A DNA stretch of 64,000 nucleotides from Halorussus halophilus. GTDB taxonomy: Archaea > Halobacteriota > Halobacteria > Halobacteriales > Haladaptataceae. Location: NCBI RefSeq assembly GCF_008831545.1, contig NZ_CP044523.1:1550001-1614000 (forward strand), in the 5' to 3' direction. The notes beneath the pieces were generated by a model. It was not told where the DNA came from, did not search any database, and was given only the letters and a program-made list of their open reading frames with translations. A program made the position numbers and the translations under genes. This document shows, piece after piece, positions 25,367-34,598 of this stretch. The stretch's first letter is position 1; each line of letters opens with the position of its first letter.

Positions 25367-27352
25367 GTGCCAGACAACCGCCCGACAGTCCCGTCCGTCC
25401 GAGTGCTCGCCGTAGACGAATCTGGGCCGCCAGCGCCGCTCGCGACGGACGACAAGTTCTCGGTCACGACCGTCGAGTCAGTCGAGTGTGCACTCGATTT
25501 GCTGGCCGACGATGCGGGCACTATCGACTGCGTGGTCAGCGAGTACGAACTCCCCGATTCGGACGGCATCGAGTTGTTGGAGAGTGTTCGCGACGACCAA
25601 CCGAACCTCCCGTTCGTGTTTCTCACCGGTGCCGGAAACGAACGAGTTGCCAGCGAGGCCATCGGCAAAGGAGCGACCGACTACCTCCCGAAGTCAGTCG
25701 ATGGAGAGGAACTTCGCAATCGGGTCCAGCGAGCGGTCGCGACGACGACCGTCGAGAGCGACTCGGGGTTGTCCGGCGACCGAATGCGAGAGTTGACCAC
25801 CGCGTTTCCCGACCTGGCGTTCATCTTGGACGAGACCGGCCGATATCTGGAAGTCCTCTCTGGGCCCGGAACCGACAGCCTTCAGACGGTTGGCCAACAG
25901 GAGTTGGTCGGCCGGAACCTCCAGGACGTGTTTCCGGAGGAGCGGGCAGAGCAGTTCCTCGAACACATCGAACTGACGCTGGAAACGGGGTCAGTAGAGA
26001 CCCTAGAGTACGATGCGGAGACGACCGCAGGCATCCGGTGGTACGAGGGGCGAACCGCGCCGCTCGGCGAACCGATAGACGGTCGCGACGTCGTCGTCTG
26101 GGTCGCCCGCGACGTCACCGACCGTCGAGCAGACGAGCGAAGACTAGCCGAACACCGCGACGAGTTGGCGACCCTGAGCCGGGTCAACGACCTGATAAAC
26201 AACATCCTCCAGTCGCTCGTCGGTTCGACGTCGCGCGAAGAGATAGAAGCGACCGTCTGCGAGCGGTTGGCCAACTCCGGGTTCTACCAATTCGCGTGGG
26301 TCGGGACGCCGTGGACTGACACCGACGGAATCCGCTTGAACTGCGTCGCAGGTGCCGAGCGTGACCCAGTCGAGAGTCTCGTCGAGGCGACGACGGGCCG
26401 CGAGGAAGGCAATTCCATCTCGTACGTCGTCGAGGAGAACGACCCCGTCGTGGTCTCCAACGTCGAAGACGAACCGCGGATAAACGAGCGCGAACGCGAG
26501 TTGATGGTCGAACTCGGGATTGCCTCCGCAATCTTAGTTCCGGTCACGTACGGAAACACGAACTTCGGCGTCCTCGGCGTCGCCGGAACCCGGGCCGGAG
26601 CGTTTAGCGACCGGGAGCGGACCGCCTTCGAGGCGTTGGGCGAAATCGTCGGATTCGCTATCAACGCAGTGAAGAACCGTCAGTTGCTCCACACCGACAC
26701 GTCCGTCGAACTGGAGTTTCTGGACACCACGTCCGACAAACCGCTGCGGCGACTGTCGGAGGAGTTTGACTGCCGTTTCGAACTGCAAGGGACAGTCCCC
26801 ATCGCAGACGACTTGCTCATCGAGTACGTCTCTGTCGAAGGCGCATCGCCCGAAAAACTGGTCCAGCGAGCGAGTAGCGATTCGTCGGTCGAGGAGTCGC
26901 GGGTCGTCACCGACGACGGTGATTCCGGCCTCGTGGAACTCGTTCTCTCTTCTTCGGACGTGCACCGACTGATAGACCTCGGAACGGCAGTCAAGACTGC
27001 CGTCACGGACCACGGCGAGGTTCGACTCGTCGCAGAAGCCCCGCCCGACGCCGACGTGCGCGAAATCGTTGACGCGTACCGTTCTGCCTACCCAGACACC
27101 GAACTCGTCGGCAAGCGAGAGGTGACAGACACCGAGCGGACGAGTCGAGAGTACCACCGACCGTTGAGCGAGAAGTTGACCGACAAGCAACTGACCGCGC
27201 TTCGAGCGGCGTACTTCGCAGGCTACTACGAGTACCCCCGCGACAGCACCGCCCAAGAGGTCGCCGAATCGCTCGGCGTCTCGTCGCCGACAGTCCACCA
27301 GCACTTGCAGGCGGCCGAGCGAAAGATGTTGTCTTCCTACCTCGACCAGTAA
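25367..27352 (+). CDS. Multi-domain signal regulator: degenerate receiver, PAS, GAF, Bat-type HTH
   Basis: About 661 residues. Domain order: receiver-like domain (about 1-120; RVLAVDESG, FVFLTGAG, YLPKSVDGEE), PAS (about 140-255; LAFILDETGRYLEVLSGPG), GAF (about 285-430; GIASAILVPVTYGNTNFGVLGVAG), Bat-associated domain, and C-terminal HTH-10 (LTDKQLTALRAAYFAGYYEYPRDSTAQEVAESLGVSSPTVHQHL). At the usual phospho-acceptor position the receiver has Glu in VSEYELP (codon 25541-25543) instead of Asp. It probably senses redox, light or a ligand through PAS/GAF and regulates transcription directly. The start is uncertain: GTG codons at 25355 and 25367 and a TTG at 25343 are all in frame. Confidence 0.85.
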   Translation: MPDNRPTVPSVRVLAVDESGPPAPLATDDKFSVTTVESVECALDLLADDAGTIDCVVSEYELPDSDGIELLESVRDDQPNLPFVFLTGAGNERVASEAIGKGATDYLPKSVDGEELRNRVQRAVATTTVESDSGLSGDRMRELTTAFPDLAFILDETGRYLEVLSGPGTDSLQTVGQQELVGRNLQDVFPEERAEQFLEHIELTLETGSVETLEYDAETTAGIRWYEGRTAPLGEPIDGRDVVVWVARDVTDRRADERRLAEHRDELATLSRVNDLINNILQSLVGSTSREEIEATVCERLANSGFYQFAWVGTPWTDTDGIRLNCVAGAERDPVESLVEATTGREEGNSISYVVEENDPVVVSNVEDEPRINERERELMVELGIASAILVPVTYGNTNFGVLGVAGTRAGAFSDRERTAFEALGEIVGFAINAVKNRQLLHTDTSVELEFLDTTSDKPLRRLSEEFDCRFELQGTVPIADDLLIEYVSVEGASPEKLVQRASSDSSVEESRVVTDDGDSGLVELVLSSSDVHRLIDLGTAVKTAVTDHGEVRLVAEAPPDADVREIVDAYRSAYPDTELVGKREVTDTERTSREYHRPLSEKLTDKQLTALRAAYFAGYYEYPRDSTAQEVAESLGVSSPTVHQHLQAAERKMLSSYLDQ

Positions 27353-27486
27353 TTTACGGCTCGGTGAGACGTTGCCAAAAGCACTGATATTAGGCTCCTG
27401 ACACTGTCTGCGGGCCGTACCTTGATATTGAGGTATAGGTTTGTAGTCCCTCCTATCGAAATGTGAGAGTGGAGGTCACCCGCAGA

Positions 27487-27891
27487 ATGAGCGACAACCC
27501 GGTCCGAGAGAGTGCGAACGAGAGCGACCACGCCCTCCAGCAAGGTCGCGCAGTGACGACCCCCTCGTTCGACACGTTGTTCGACCTCCTCGCAGACCGT
27601 CGGCGTCGATACGCGCTCTACGCGCTGGTCGGTGCAGAAGAAGGTCTCACCGACCTCTCCGCGCTCGTGGACGAAGTAGCGATGCAAGAAGCGCGCAACG
27701 AGGAGCGGAAACTCACCGATTCTCTCTGCGCTGACATCGCTGACGAACTCCGCGAGGAGCATCTCCCCAAAATCGCCGAAGCGGACATCGTCGATTACGA
27801 CGACCGGAGCGAAACCGTCCGCTACTGGCGACAGCCGACGTTAGAGGAGTATCTCGAACACACACACTTCAAAGAATTCGCGGACGCCTAA
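27487..27891 (+). CDS. DUF7344 (winged-helix-like) protein
   Basis: 134-residue protein of the haloarchaeal DUF7344 family. The core FDTLFDLLADRRRRYALYALVGAEEGLTDLSALVDEVA resembles the first helices of an ArsR-like winged helix, and EEHLPKIAEADIVDYDDRSETVRYW is the conserved recognition/wing portion. It probably binds DNA. ATG 27487 is preceded by GGAGGTCA (27471-27478), which supports it over an in-frame GTG at 27463. It lies 134 bp downstream of the multi-domain Bat regulator, so it could be its partner or target. A second DUF7344 protein lies at 31.2-31.6 kb. Confidence 0.8.
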   Translation: MSDNPVRESANESDHALQQGRAVTTPSFDTLFDLLADRRRRYALYALVGAEEGLTDLSALVDEVAMQEARNEERKLTDSLCADIADELREEHLPKIAEADIVDYDDRSETVRYWRQPTLEEYLEHTHFKEFADA

Positions 27892-27910
27892 CCCCCGCTG
27901 ACGTCTTCTA

Positions 27911-27917
27911 ATTTTTT
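27911..27917 (+). terminator. T-tract, likely transcription terminator
   Basis: A run of six T (ATTTTTTG) about 20 nt after the DUF7344 stop; oligo-T tracts terminate archaeal RNA polymerase. The gap 27892-27973 holds nothing else. Confidence 0.45.
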
Positions 27918-27973
27918 GTCGTCTACGAGTAGCACGAGACCGAATAGACGAAGAGAACGACGACCCGTAGTCG

Positions 27974-29029
27974 TCAGTAGCCGCGCTCGATGAGGTAGTC
28001 CGCGATGCCCGCGAGCAGTTCGCGCGCCTCGTTCTCCGGCAGCACCGCCAGTCGGTCCTTACCGCGAGCGACGAGCGTCTCCGCTTTCTCCTTTGCGTAG
28101 TCGATGCTCCCGGCGTCTTCGAGGACGGCCACCGCCTCGGAGATTTCGGCTTCCGTCACCGCGTCTACGTCCTCGGTCTCGACCAGCGACTCCACGTCCA
28201 CGCCCTGTTCGCGGGCGTGGAGCGTGATGATGGTCTGTTTGTTCTCGACGAGGTCGCTACCGCGCTGTTTGCCGAGTTCCTCGCTCGGCACCGTCAGGTC
28301 GAGTACGTCGTCCTGAATCTGGAACGCACAGCCCACGTCGATGCCGTACTGGTAGAGTTGCTCGACGGTCTCGTCGTCGGCACCCCAGAGGATAGCGGGC
28401 ATGGCCGCCGCCGCGCCGTACAGCACGGCGGTCTTGTGCTCTATCATGTTCAGATACTCCTCCGGCAGCACGTTCGTTCGGTTCTCGAAGGCAACGTCGA
28501 GCGCTTGGCCTTCGCAGATGTTCGTGCAGGTCGAAGCCAGCACGTCCATCGCGCCGACGACGCGGTCGGACGGTGCTTCGGCGTCGAGCAGTATCTCGAA
28601 CGCCTTCGAGTAGAGCGTGTCGCCCGCGAGAATCGCCGTCTCCGTGTCGTACTCCCGATGAACCGCCGGAACGCCCCGTCGCAGGTCGTCGTCGTCCATG
28701 ATGTCGTCGTGGATGAGCGTGAACGACTGGATGACCTCTATGCTGACCGCCGCGGCCATCACGTCTACGGGGTCGCCGTTCACGTCCGGGAACGACCGAT
28801 ACGCCGCCGTCTCGGGTTCGACGTCGGCGAGCGCCTCGGCGACGAGCAACAGCACGGTCGGCCGGAGGCGCTTGCCACCGGCGTCCAAGATGTAGCGCGC
28901 GGCTTCGTAGAGCCGTTCGGGGTCGGTTATCGGGAGGTCCTCTCGGATAGCGTCGTTGACGAGTTCGCGTCGCTGTTCGACCACTCCCAACACCCGGTCC
29001 TCCAGTGATTCGGCGCTCGCGTCGGTCAT
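27974..29029 (-). CDS. idsA: Short-chain isoprenyl diphosphate synthase (GGPP/FPP synthase)
   Basis: 351-residue trans-prenyltransferase. The first Asp-rich motif is FTLIHDDIMDDDDLRRGVPA and the second is QIQDDVLDLTVPSEELGKQRGSDLVENK. AGGKRLRPTVLLL and LYSKAFEILL are further family landmarks. It elongates dimethylallyl diphosphate with IPP to the C15/C20 chains used for archaeal membrane ethers, carotenoids and retinal. Its ATG is 1 bp after the rnj stop, so it is co-transcribed with rnj, a gene pair conserved in haloarchaea. Confidence 0.95.
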   Translation of the reverse strand: MTDASAESLEDRVLGVVEQRRELVNDAIREDLPITDPERLYEAARYILDAGGKRLRPTVLLLVAEALADVEPETAAYRSFPDVNGDPVDVMAAAVSIEVIQSFTLIHDDIMDDDDLRRGVPAVHREYDTETAILAGDTLYSKAFEILLDAEAPSDRVVGAMDVLASTCTNICEGQALDVAFENRTNVLPEEYLNMIEHKTAVLYGAAAAMPAILWGADDETVEQLYQYGIDVGCAFQIQDDVLDLTVPSEELGKQRGSDLVENKQTIITLHAREQGVDVESLVETEDVDAVTEAEISEAVAVLEDAGSIDYAKEKAETLVARGKDRLAVLPENEARELLAGIADYLIERGY

Positions 29030-29030
29030 A

Positions 29031-30383
29031 TTATTCGACGAGTTGGATGAGGTTGCCGTTTCGGGTCACGTGCAGGTCTCTGCCCAGCGTGTAGCCCTGG
29101 CTCTCACAGAGGTCCACGTACGGCGCGAACCCTTTCATGTCTTGGTGAGCCGGGATGATGTGCTGGGGCTGGAGCGCGTCTAGCATCTCGTAGTGGCCTT
29201 CCTCGCGGAGGTGGCCCGAAACGTGGACGTCGTCGTAGATGCGCGCACCCTGCATCTTCAGGAGTCGCTCGGCCTGATACCGCTGGCCCTCGTTGGTCGG
29301 CTCCGGAATGACCCGTGCCGAGAAGATGACCTTGTCACCGTCGTTGAGTTCGTACGGCGTCTCGCCGCGAGCCATCCGGGTGAGCATCGCGCGCGGTTCG
29401 CCCTGGTGGCCAGTGACGATAGGCAGGTAGTTCTCCTTGCCCTCCTTCATGATTCGTTTGAACGTGCGGTCCACGCTCTTGCGGTGGCCGAACATGCCCA
29501 TGTCTTCGGGAAAGTCCACGAAGTTCAGGCGCTCGGCGGTGCCGCTGTACTTCTCCATCGAGCGACCGAGGAGTACCGGCTGGCGACCGATGTCGTGGGC
29601 GAACTCCACGAGGCTCTTCACGCGGGCGATGTGGCTGGAGAACGTCGTCGCCACGATGCCGCCGTCGTAGTCCTGGACGGAGTACATCACGTCTTTCAGT
29701 TCCGCACGCGCGACGGACTCGCTGGCCGTGCGGCCTTTTCGGCCTGCGTTCGTACAGTCCTCGATGTACGCGAGGACGCCCTCGCCCTCGCGGCCGATCT
29801 CTCGGAACCGCTCCATGTCGATGGGGTCGCCCAGCACGGGCGTGTGGTCCATTCGCTTGTCCAGTCCGTAGACGACTGCGCCTTCCGGCGTATGCAGGAC
29901 CGGGTTGATTGCGTCGATGATGGAGTGTGTGACGTTGACGAATTCGAGGTCTACGTTTCCGCTGTCCCCGATGGACATCGTCTCGCCGGGGTCCATCTTC
30001 ACGAGGTCGTTTTCGACGCCGAACTTCTCCTCGCCCTGAATCTGCTGTTTCACCAGTTCGATGGTGAACGGCGTGGCGACGATGGGTGCGTTGTATCGGT
30101 GAGCCAGTTTGCTGATGGCACCGATGTGGTCCAAGTGACCGTGCGTCGGCACGATGGCCTGTACGTCGCCTTCGAGGTCCGACATCACGCGGTCGTCCGG
30201 AATCGCGCCCATGTCGATGAGGTCGAGGCTGTGTAGTTTCTCTGTCTCGACGTTGTCGTGCAGCAGCACCTTCGACAGGTTCAGCCCCATGTCGAAGATG
30301 ACAACGTCTTCGCCTGCGCGGACGGCAGTACACTGCCGTCCGACTTCTTCGTAACCGCCAATTGTTGCGATTTCTATTTCCAT
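29031..30383 (-). CDS. rnj: Ribonuclease J (beta-CASP metallo-beta-lactamase family)
   Basis: 450-residue RNase. Motif 2, [10 protein letters not shown], is the HxHxDH zinc motif. [17 protein letters not shown] and [16 protein letters not shown] belong to the beta-CASP insert, and [29 protein letters not shown] carries the late His motifs. Archaeal RNase J acts as a 5'-3' exonuclease with possible endonuclease activity in rRNA and mRNA processing. It heads the rnj-idsA operon. A leader of about 135 nt with three hairpins precedes the ATG, long by haloarchaeal standards. Confidence 0.95.
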   Translation of the reverse strand: MEIEIATIGGYEEVGRQCTAVRAGEDVVIFDMGLNLSKVLLHDNVETEKLHSLDLIDMGAIPDDRVMSDLEGDVQAIVPTHGHLDHIGAISKLAHRYNAPIVATPFTIELVKQQIQGEEKFGVENDLVKMDPGETMSIGDSGNVDLEFVNVTHSIIDAINPVLHTPEGAVVYGLDKRMDHTPVLGDPIDMERFREIGREGEGVLAYIEDCTNAGRKGRTASESVARAELKDVMYSVQDYDGGIVATTFSSHIARVKSLVEFAHDIGRQPVLLGRSMEKYSGTAERLNFVDFPEDMGMFGHRKSVDRTFKRIMKEGKENYLPIVTGHQGEPRAMLTRMARGETPYELNDGDKVIFSARVIPEPTNEGQRYQAERLLKMQGARIYDDVHVSGHLREEGHYEMLDALQPQHIIPAHQDMKGFAPYVDLCESQGYTLGRDLHVTRNGNLIQLVE

Positions 30384-30402
30384 AGTTTACTCCGTATGCA
30401 AA

Positions 30403-30514
30403 GCCACGTTCGGTGGCACCGATATGCACTCAAACCTCCCCGCGGCACGAGTCCCGGCCGCGGCGTCTTGCAGCCGTCGGTGGGAACCTCGCGGGTTTCC
30501 GCAACGCCGCGAGG
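30403..30514 (-). promoter_or_regulatory. Hairpin-rich 5' leader of rnj
   Basis: Minus-strand reading gives three separate perfect stems between the TATA box and the ATG: CCTCGCGG/CCGCGAGG (8 bp, 30514-30487), CCGCGGC/GCCGCGG (7 bp, 30463-30440) and GCCAC/GTGGC (5 bp, 30417-30403). A structured leader before an RNase gene could serve feedback control by the enzyme, as known for bacterial RNase E; here this is inference. Confidence 0.55.
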
Positions 30515-30545
30515 GATGGGTCTATCGTGGCTTTACGCGCCGGGG

Positions 30546-30554
30546 TAATAAAAA
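30546..30554 (-). promoter_or_regulatory. TATA box of the rnj-idsA operon
   Basis: Minus strand TTTTTATTA; the expected start site near 30520 lies just before the first leader hairpin. Nothing else is visible between here and the trm56 stop at 30620. Confidence 0.6.
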
Positions 30555-30619
30555 CTGCCGGGATGGCCGTGGTCGTCAGACGTATTACTCTGCTCTCGCC
30601 GAAACTGGAGCTATCCTGT

Positions 30620-31165
30620 CTACTCCTCGTCTGTCGGCACGACGGTTTTCCCGGTCGCTTCGGGGACGACGCGCCTGTCTGCGTCCTGCCACTCGCGCTC
30701 TAACTCTCGGCTCTCGAACAGGTGGTCCAGAAACACCGCGAGCCCCGCGACTTCCGAGTGTGGCTGGTTCGTCACGCCGACGTTCATATCTGCGGCCTCG
30801 TACACGTCGAACGAGACCTTCTGTGAACCGACGACCGCCAGAATCGGGTCACCGCCCCCGTGTGCGTCTCGAATCTCGTCTTCCACGTCTTGGACGCGCT
30901 CGCCGTACATCGTCAGGTGGACCACCAGTCCCGGCCAGTCGCGGATGACGGCCTTCGGACTGTCGGTCAACTCCACTTCGAAGGGACCGCCGAAGCGGTC
31001 GGTGATGTCTTCGACAGTGCCCAGCGACTTGCTCGCGTCGCCAGCGAGAATCGCACGGTCGGCCCCCAGTGCCCGCGCGGTCAGGCCGACGTGCGTCGTC
31101 ATCCGCTCGTCGCGGCCCGGCCGATGGCCGAGTCGAAGCACCGCGACTTCGGGTTCGCCTTGCAT
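30620..31165 (-). CDS. trm56: tRNA (cytidine(56)-2'-O)-methyltransferase
   Basis: 181-residue archaea-specific SPOUT methyltransferase that methylates the ribose of C56 in the T-loop of tRNAs. VAVLRLGHRPGRDERMTTHVGLTARALGADRAIL is the family N-terminus, with LVVHLTMYGERV in the middle. ILAVVGSQKVSFDVYEAADMNVGVTNQPHSEVAGLAVFLD forms the deep trefoil knot that binds SAM. The acidic C-terminal tail is halophile-specific. It is transcribed alone between the DUF7344 gene and the rnj promoter. Confidence 0.93.
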   Translation of the reverse strand: MQGEPEVAVLRLGHRPGRDERMTTHVGLTARALGADRAILAGDASKSLGTVEDITDRFGGPFEVELTDSPKAVIRDWPGLVVHLTMYGERVQDVEDEIRDAHGGGDPILAVVGSQKVSFDVYEAADMNVGVTNQPHSEVAGLAVFLDHLFESRELEREWQDADRRVVPEATGKTVVPTDEE

Positions 31166-31189
31166 ACCCGAAGATGGACGACGGGCCGA

Positions 31190-31558
31190 TTAGGGGGTTT
31201 CGGAACGATGCTGTGAGGACTCGTCCAGTCGCTCGAACCACGAACGAGCCTCCTGCCACCCCTCTTCTATCGGTCTCCAGTTCGTGAACTCCACGCGTTG
31301 GGCATCGAAATCGCACTCGACGACGTCTGCGTCGTCTAACTTCGGGAGATGCGTATGTTGGAGCGAGATGTGCATCCGCCGGACGTCTTCGTGAGAGGGG
31401 TCGTCCCACGTCTGCGAGGCGATTCGTTCGGCGAGCTGTTCGACTCCAATCGGGCGCTCTCGTCTTGCGAGGAGATGTATCGTCGCTCGGCGATGACTGT
31501 CTGAGAGCAGCTCGAACAGGTCGTCGATTCGGTTGCCTCGGGGACGATTCTCGGTCAC
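31190..31558 (-). CDS. DUF7344 (winged-helix-like) protein
   Basis: 122-residue relative of the protein at 27.5 kb: IDDLFELLSDSHRRATIHLLARRERPIGVEQLAERIA matches the helix-turn-helix part, and LQHTHLPKLDDADVVECDFDAQRVEF the wing. It is probably a DNA-binding regulator of unknown target. It lies 24 bp upstream of trm56 on the same strand and may be co-transcribed with it. The 31559-31696 gap contains a TTTAAATAA element on the + strand but no gene. Confidence 0.8.
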   Translation of the reverse strand: MTENRPRGNRIDDLFELLSDSHRRATIHLLARRERPIGVEQLAERIASQTWDDPSHEDVRRMHISLQHTHLPKLDDADVVECDFDAQRVEFTNWRPIEEGWQEARSWFERLDESSQHRSETP

Positions 31559-31696
31559 GACTGCCTCCTAGGGAGCCACGGATAGATGGCTGTCTCTCGG
31601 TGACGAGTGGGTTTTTATGACCGGTTTCGGCTAAAAGCGGGGAGTTTGACGTGCCACCGGGTTTAAATAACGCTCGATATTTCCGCTCCGACCGAC

Positions 31697-32338
31697 TCAC
31701 CGGTCGGTGACGAGCGTCTCTCTGACCAGCGTCGAGATGCCACGTCGAATCCGCTGAGAGACCGAGTTGTCGCTGATGTCGAGTTCGGTCGCCAGTTCCG
31801 ACAGCGTGGTGTCTCGTGGCACTTCCCAGTATCCTTCTTCGTACGCAGTGAGGATGGCTTCGGTCTGTTCGTCGGTGAGTATCCCATTTTCGTGGGGGAA
31901 CTCCGGGTTGTAGAGGCGGAGTATCTCGACGTCGAGCGAGTGGTCTCGACACTCCTGGCGAAACGCCGCGACTCGGTCCCTGTCGTGGAAGCGAAGGCGG
32001 AACTCCCACTCCTCGGCGTTGCCCTCGGCTTCGAGGACGCGGCCGTCCGTCTGGACCAGCGGTTGGATGATGCTGTTTATCTCGGGTGCCCAGTCCAACT
32101 GATAGAGCGTTCGGTCGCCCTCCTCCGCGAGAATCGTCACGTCGTTGGTCAAGGGGTCGTCTCGGAGCGAGGCTTCGATCTGTTCGGGATCAGCCCCCGA
32201 AATCCAGAACAGCGGCATGATACCCTTCCCCAGTGGGACCACCTTTTCGAGTTCTACTTCCACGTCGGGTTGGTCCTCGAACACACGTCCGAGAGCGAAC
32301 TGGTCGGCGGGTATCGACACGTCGAGGATGACGACCAT
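31697..32338 (-). CDS. Bacterio-opsin-activator (Bat) type HTH regulator
   Basis: 213-residue regulator starting MVVILDVSIPADQFALGRVF (complement 32336-32338). The N-terminal sensory half (VEVELEKVVPLGKGIMPLFWISGAD...) is typical of haloarchaeal Bat-like proteins. The C-terminal HTH-10 domain reads ILTDEQTEAILTAYEEGYWEVPRDTTLSELATELDISDNSVSQRIRRG. The frame continues 28 codons upstream, but that extension is Arg/Ser-rich and atypical. It is adjacent to the NhaC antiporter on the same strand (90 bp downstream of it), so regulation of that transporter is possible but unproven. Confidence 0.87.
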   Translation of the reverse strand: MVVILDVSIPADQFALGRVFEDQPDVEVELEKVVPLGKGIMPLFWISGADPEQIEASLRDDPLTNDVTILAEEGDRTLYQLDWAPEINSIIQPLVQTDGRVLEAEGNAEEWEFRLRFHDRDRVAAFRQECRDHSLDVEILRLYNPEFPHENGILTDEQTEAILTAYEEGYWEVPRDTTLSELATELDISDNSVSQRIRRGISTLVRETLVTDR

Positions 32339-32428
32339 ACACCGCAAACAAGTTGTGTAAGTATCACTTTTGCCCATGCTCCGACGCCGTCTGCGGAAAA
32401 AAGAGTCGTAGGAACGATGCAACGAAGG

Positions 32429-34054
32429 CTACTCGAACAACTGAGCCACGCCGACCGAGTCCGTAGCTCCGACGAACTCCGAGAAGACGTAGGTCAGACC
32501 AGCGACAACGGTCCCTCCGACCAACAGGAGAACGCCGACTGGTATGTCAGTGTAGCCTGCCGCGAGGAACGAGAACGTCGCGACACCTGCCGCCAAGGCG
32601 GCGTAGGGAATCTGGGTGTTGACGTGGTCCACGTGGTCGCTCGCGGCGAACATGCTCGACAGCACCGTCGTGTCCGAAATCGGCGAACAGTGGTCGCCGA
32701 ACAGTGACCCCGTCAGAATCGCACCGATTGCCGGGGCGATGGGCGCGCCGAGAGTGTGGGCCAGCGGCACCGCGACGGGGAACAGGATTCCCATCGTCCC
32801 CCACGACGTGCCGATAGAGAAGCTAATCAGCGCCGCCGAGAGGAAGATTACCGCGGGGAGCAGTTCCGGCGTGATGATTCCCTCCGAGATGCTGACGACG
32901 TACGGTCCGACGCCGAGCGACTGGCTAATCGCGCCGATGGACCACGCGAGCGTAAGGATGGCGACGGGGAACATCACCATCTTGAACCCCTCGAAGATGG
33001 AGTCGCTCACGTCGTCCAGCGAGATGCGAGCGTGACCGACGAGGATGGCGAGGATGGTCGCACATCCAGCGAACGCGGCCCACAGAATCGCGTCGGCTGT
33101 CGCCGCGTTCTTCATCGCGTCGTCGAAAGTGCCGAACACGGCACCGACCGATTCGGCGAGACCAGTCGCTTGTGCGAGCGCGGCACTCGTCTTCTCGATG
33201 CCGCCACCGGTGAACCAGAGGCTGAAGATGGTGACGACGACGAGCGAGACGATGGGCGCGGCGAAGTACCACCAACGTGGATCCACGTGGTCGGGCGTCT
33301 CGATGTCGCTCGCTTGCGTCTCCATCAGGGGGTTGGCGTCGTCTCGCAACACCTTCCCCTCCTCGCGGGCGCGCCGTTCGGCTTTCTTCATCGGGCCGAA
33401 GTTCCAGTCGCCGAGAACCACGGCGAACACGAGCAACAGCGCGAACAGGCTGTAGAACCGGAACGGAATCGACTGAACGAACACGACGAACGCGTTGCGC
33501 TCGATGCCCAACGCGTTGAACTGCTGTTGGATGAGTCCGACTTCGAAGCCGAGCCACGTCGAGACCACCGAGATGGAGGCCATCGGCGCAGTCGTCGAGT
33601 CGAGAATGTACGCCAACTTCTCTCTGCTGACGTTGAACCGGTCGGTGACCGGTCGCATGACCGACCCCGAAATCATTGTGGAGGCGTAGGAGTCGAAGAA
33701 GATGGTCATCCCCAGCAGGGAGGTTCCTATCTGGGCCTGCCGACTCGTCTTGACGCGCTTTACGATTGCGTCTGCGACCGAACGCATCCCGCCCGAGAGG
33801 AATATCATCCCGAGCATCGCGCCAGTCAGGAACGTAAACAGTAGCAACTTGACGTTGAACGACGCCGTCAACTGCGTGACGACGATGCCGAGTGACTTCG
33901 CCCCGCCAGCGATGGGGTTCCACCCGACGAGAATCGTCGCCCCGAGCCAGATGCCCGCGAACAGGGAGAGCAGTGCCTGTCGGGACGCCAGCGTAAGAGC
34001 GATGGCAAGTAATGCTGGTAGTAAACTTATCAGTCCGTACGTTTCAGTTGGCAT
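32429..34054 (-). CDS. Na+/H+ antiporter, NhaC family
   Basis: 541-residue polytopic membrane protein with about 11-12 hydrophobic segments. TYGLISLLPALLAIALTLASRQALLSLFAGIWLG, FFDSYASTMISGSVMRPVTD and SIGTSWGTMGILFPVAVPLA are typical, as is GSLFGDHCSPISDTTVLSSM, the last being the conserved ion-path region of NhaC/DUF-type antiporters. It would expel Na+ (or exchange another cation or organic acid) at the cost of the proton gradient, which fits a salt-in halophile. It is transcribed alone, with the Bat-type regulator behind it. Confidence 0.9.
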   Translation of the reverse strand: MPTETYGLISLLPALLAIALTLASRQALLSLFAGIWLGATILVGWNPIAGGAKSLGIVVTQLTASFNVKLLLFTFLTGAMLGMIFLSGGMRSVADAIVKRVKTSRQAQIGTSLLGMTIFFDSYASTMISGSVMRPVTDRFNVSREKLAYILDSTTAPMASISVVSTWLGFEVGLIQQQFNALGIERNAFVVFVQSIPFRFYSLFALLLVFAVVLGDWNFGPMKKAERRAREEGKVLRDDANPLMETQASDIETPDHVDPRWWYFAAPIVSLVVVTIFSLWFTGGGIEKTSAALAQATGLAESVGAVFGTFDDAMKNAATADAILWAAFAGCATILAILVGHARISLDDVSDSIFEGFKMVMFPVAILTLAWSIGAISQSLGVGPYVVSISEGIITPELLPAVIFLSAALISFSIGTSWGTMGILFPVAVPLAHTLGAPIAPAIGAILTGSLFGDHCSPISDTTVLSSMFAASDHVDHVNTQIPYAALAAGVATFSFLAAGYTDIPVGVLLLVGGTVVAGLTYVFSEFVGATDSVGVAQLFE

Positions 34055-34201
34055 CGAGTAACAATAGGACGAATCCCGCAGTAAAGTCTGTTGGCCTTAG
34101 CTAAATCCAATAGGAAATCCAATGTTCGCAAGTTAGAGTGTAGTTTAGTCTAATATTTGTGAATTGGTGGCAGTCTACGAGGGCGTCGAATCGGCACGAA
34201 C

Positions 34202-34534
34202 TCAGACCGAGAACTCTGCTCGCGCTTCGACGTCTTCTTCTTGTACTTCCAACGTGGCGACCACCGTGTAGTCCCCGGGTCGAGCGTCGTCCCACGCGGC
34301 CGGATACACCTTCGTTTCCCCGGCGTCGAACGACTCGGTGCGGAGGGCTTGGGTGAACATCTGGCCGTCGCTGGCCCGCCAGATTTCCTCGCCGTCTTCC
34401 AGTACTGCGAAGTCGGCGCTCAGACCGCTCCGGAAGGTCAGGTTCGCTTCCGCTTCGCTCGCGTTCTCGACTTGGAGCGCGAACTCGACGTGGTCGTCGG
34501 ACTGCTGGACTGCGACGGAACTCTCGAATGCCAT
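34202..34534 (-). CDS. BsuPI-like intracellular proteinase inhibitor
   Basis: 110-residue all-beta acidic protein without signal peptide: MAFESSVAVQQSDDHVEFAL, VENASEAEANLTFRSGLSADFAVL, EEIWRASDGQMFTQALRTESFDAGETKVYPAAWDD, PGDYTVVATLEVQ. This matches the pattern of the BsuPI domain, named after the Bacillus subtilis intracellular proteinase inhibitor. It is 64 bp downstream of the first of five subtilases on the same strand, so it may be co-transcribed with it and protect the cytoplasm from unexported protease. The 34055-34201 gap is A/T-rich without a gene. Confidence 0.75.
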   Translation of the reverse strand: MAFESSVAVQQSDDHVEFALQVENASEAEANLTFRSGLSADFAVLEDGEEIWRASDGQMFTQALRTESFDAGETKVYPAAWDDARPGDYTVVATLEVQEEDVEARAEFSV

Positions 34535-34598
34535 ACCGGTACTCCGACGGCCAGACGTGAAAACTTTTCTCCGAAAGACGGAGGGGCGAAAGGAGTGG

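Noticed and set aside
30419-30555. Possible tRNA or small stable RNA gene in the rnj upstream region
   Set aside because: No D-, anticodon- or T-arm consensus could be fitted; the hairpins lie in the orientation and place of the rnj leader, so the leader interpretation is simpler.
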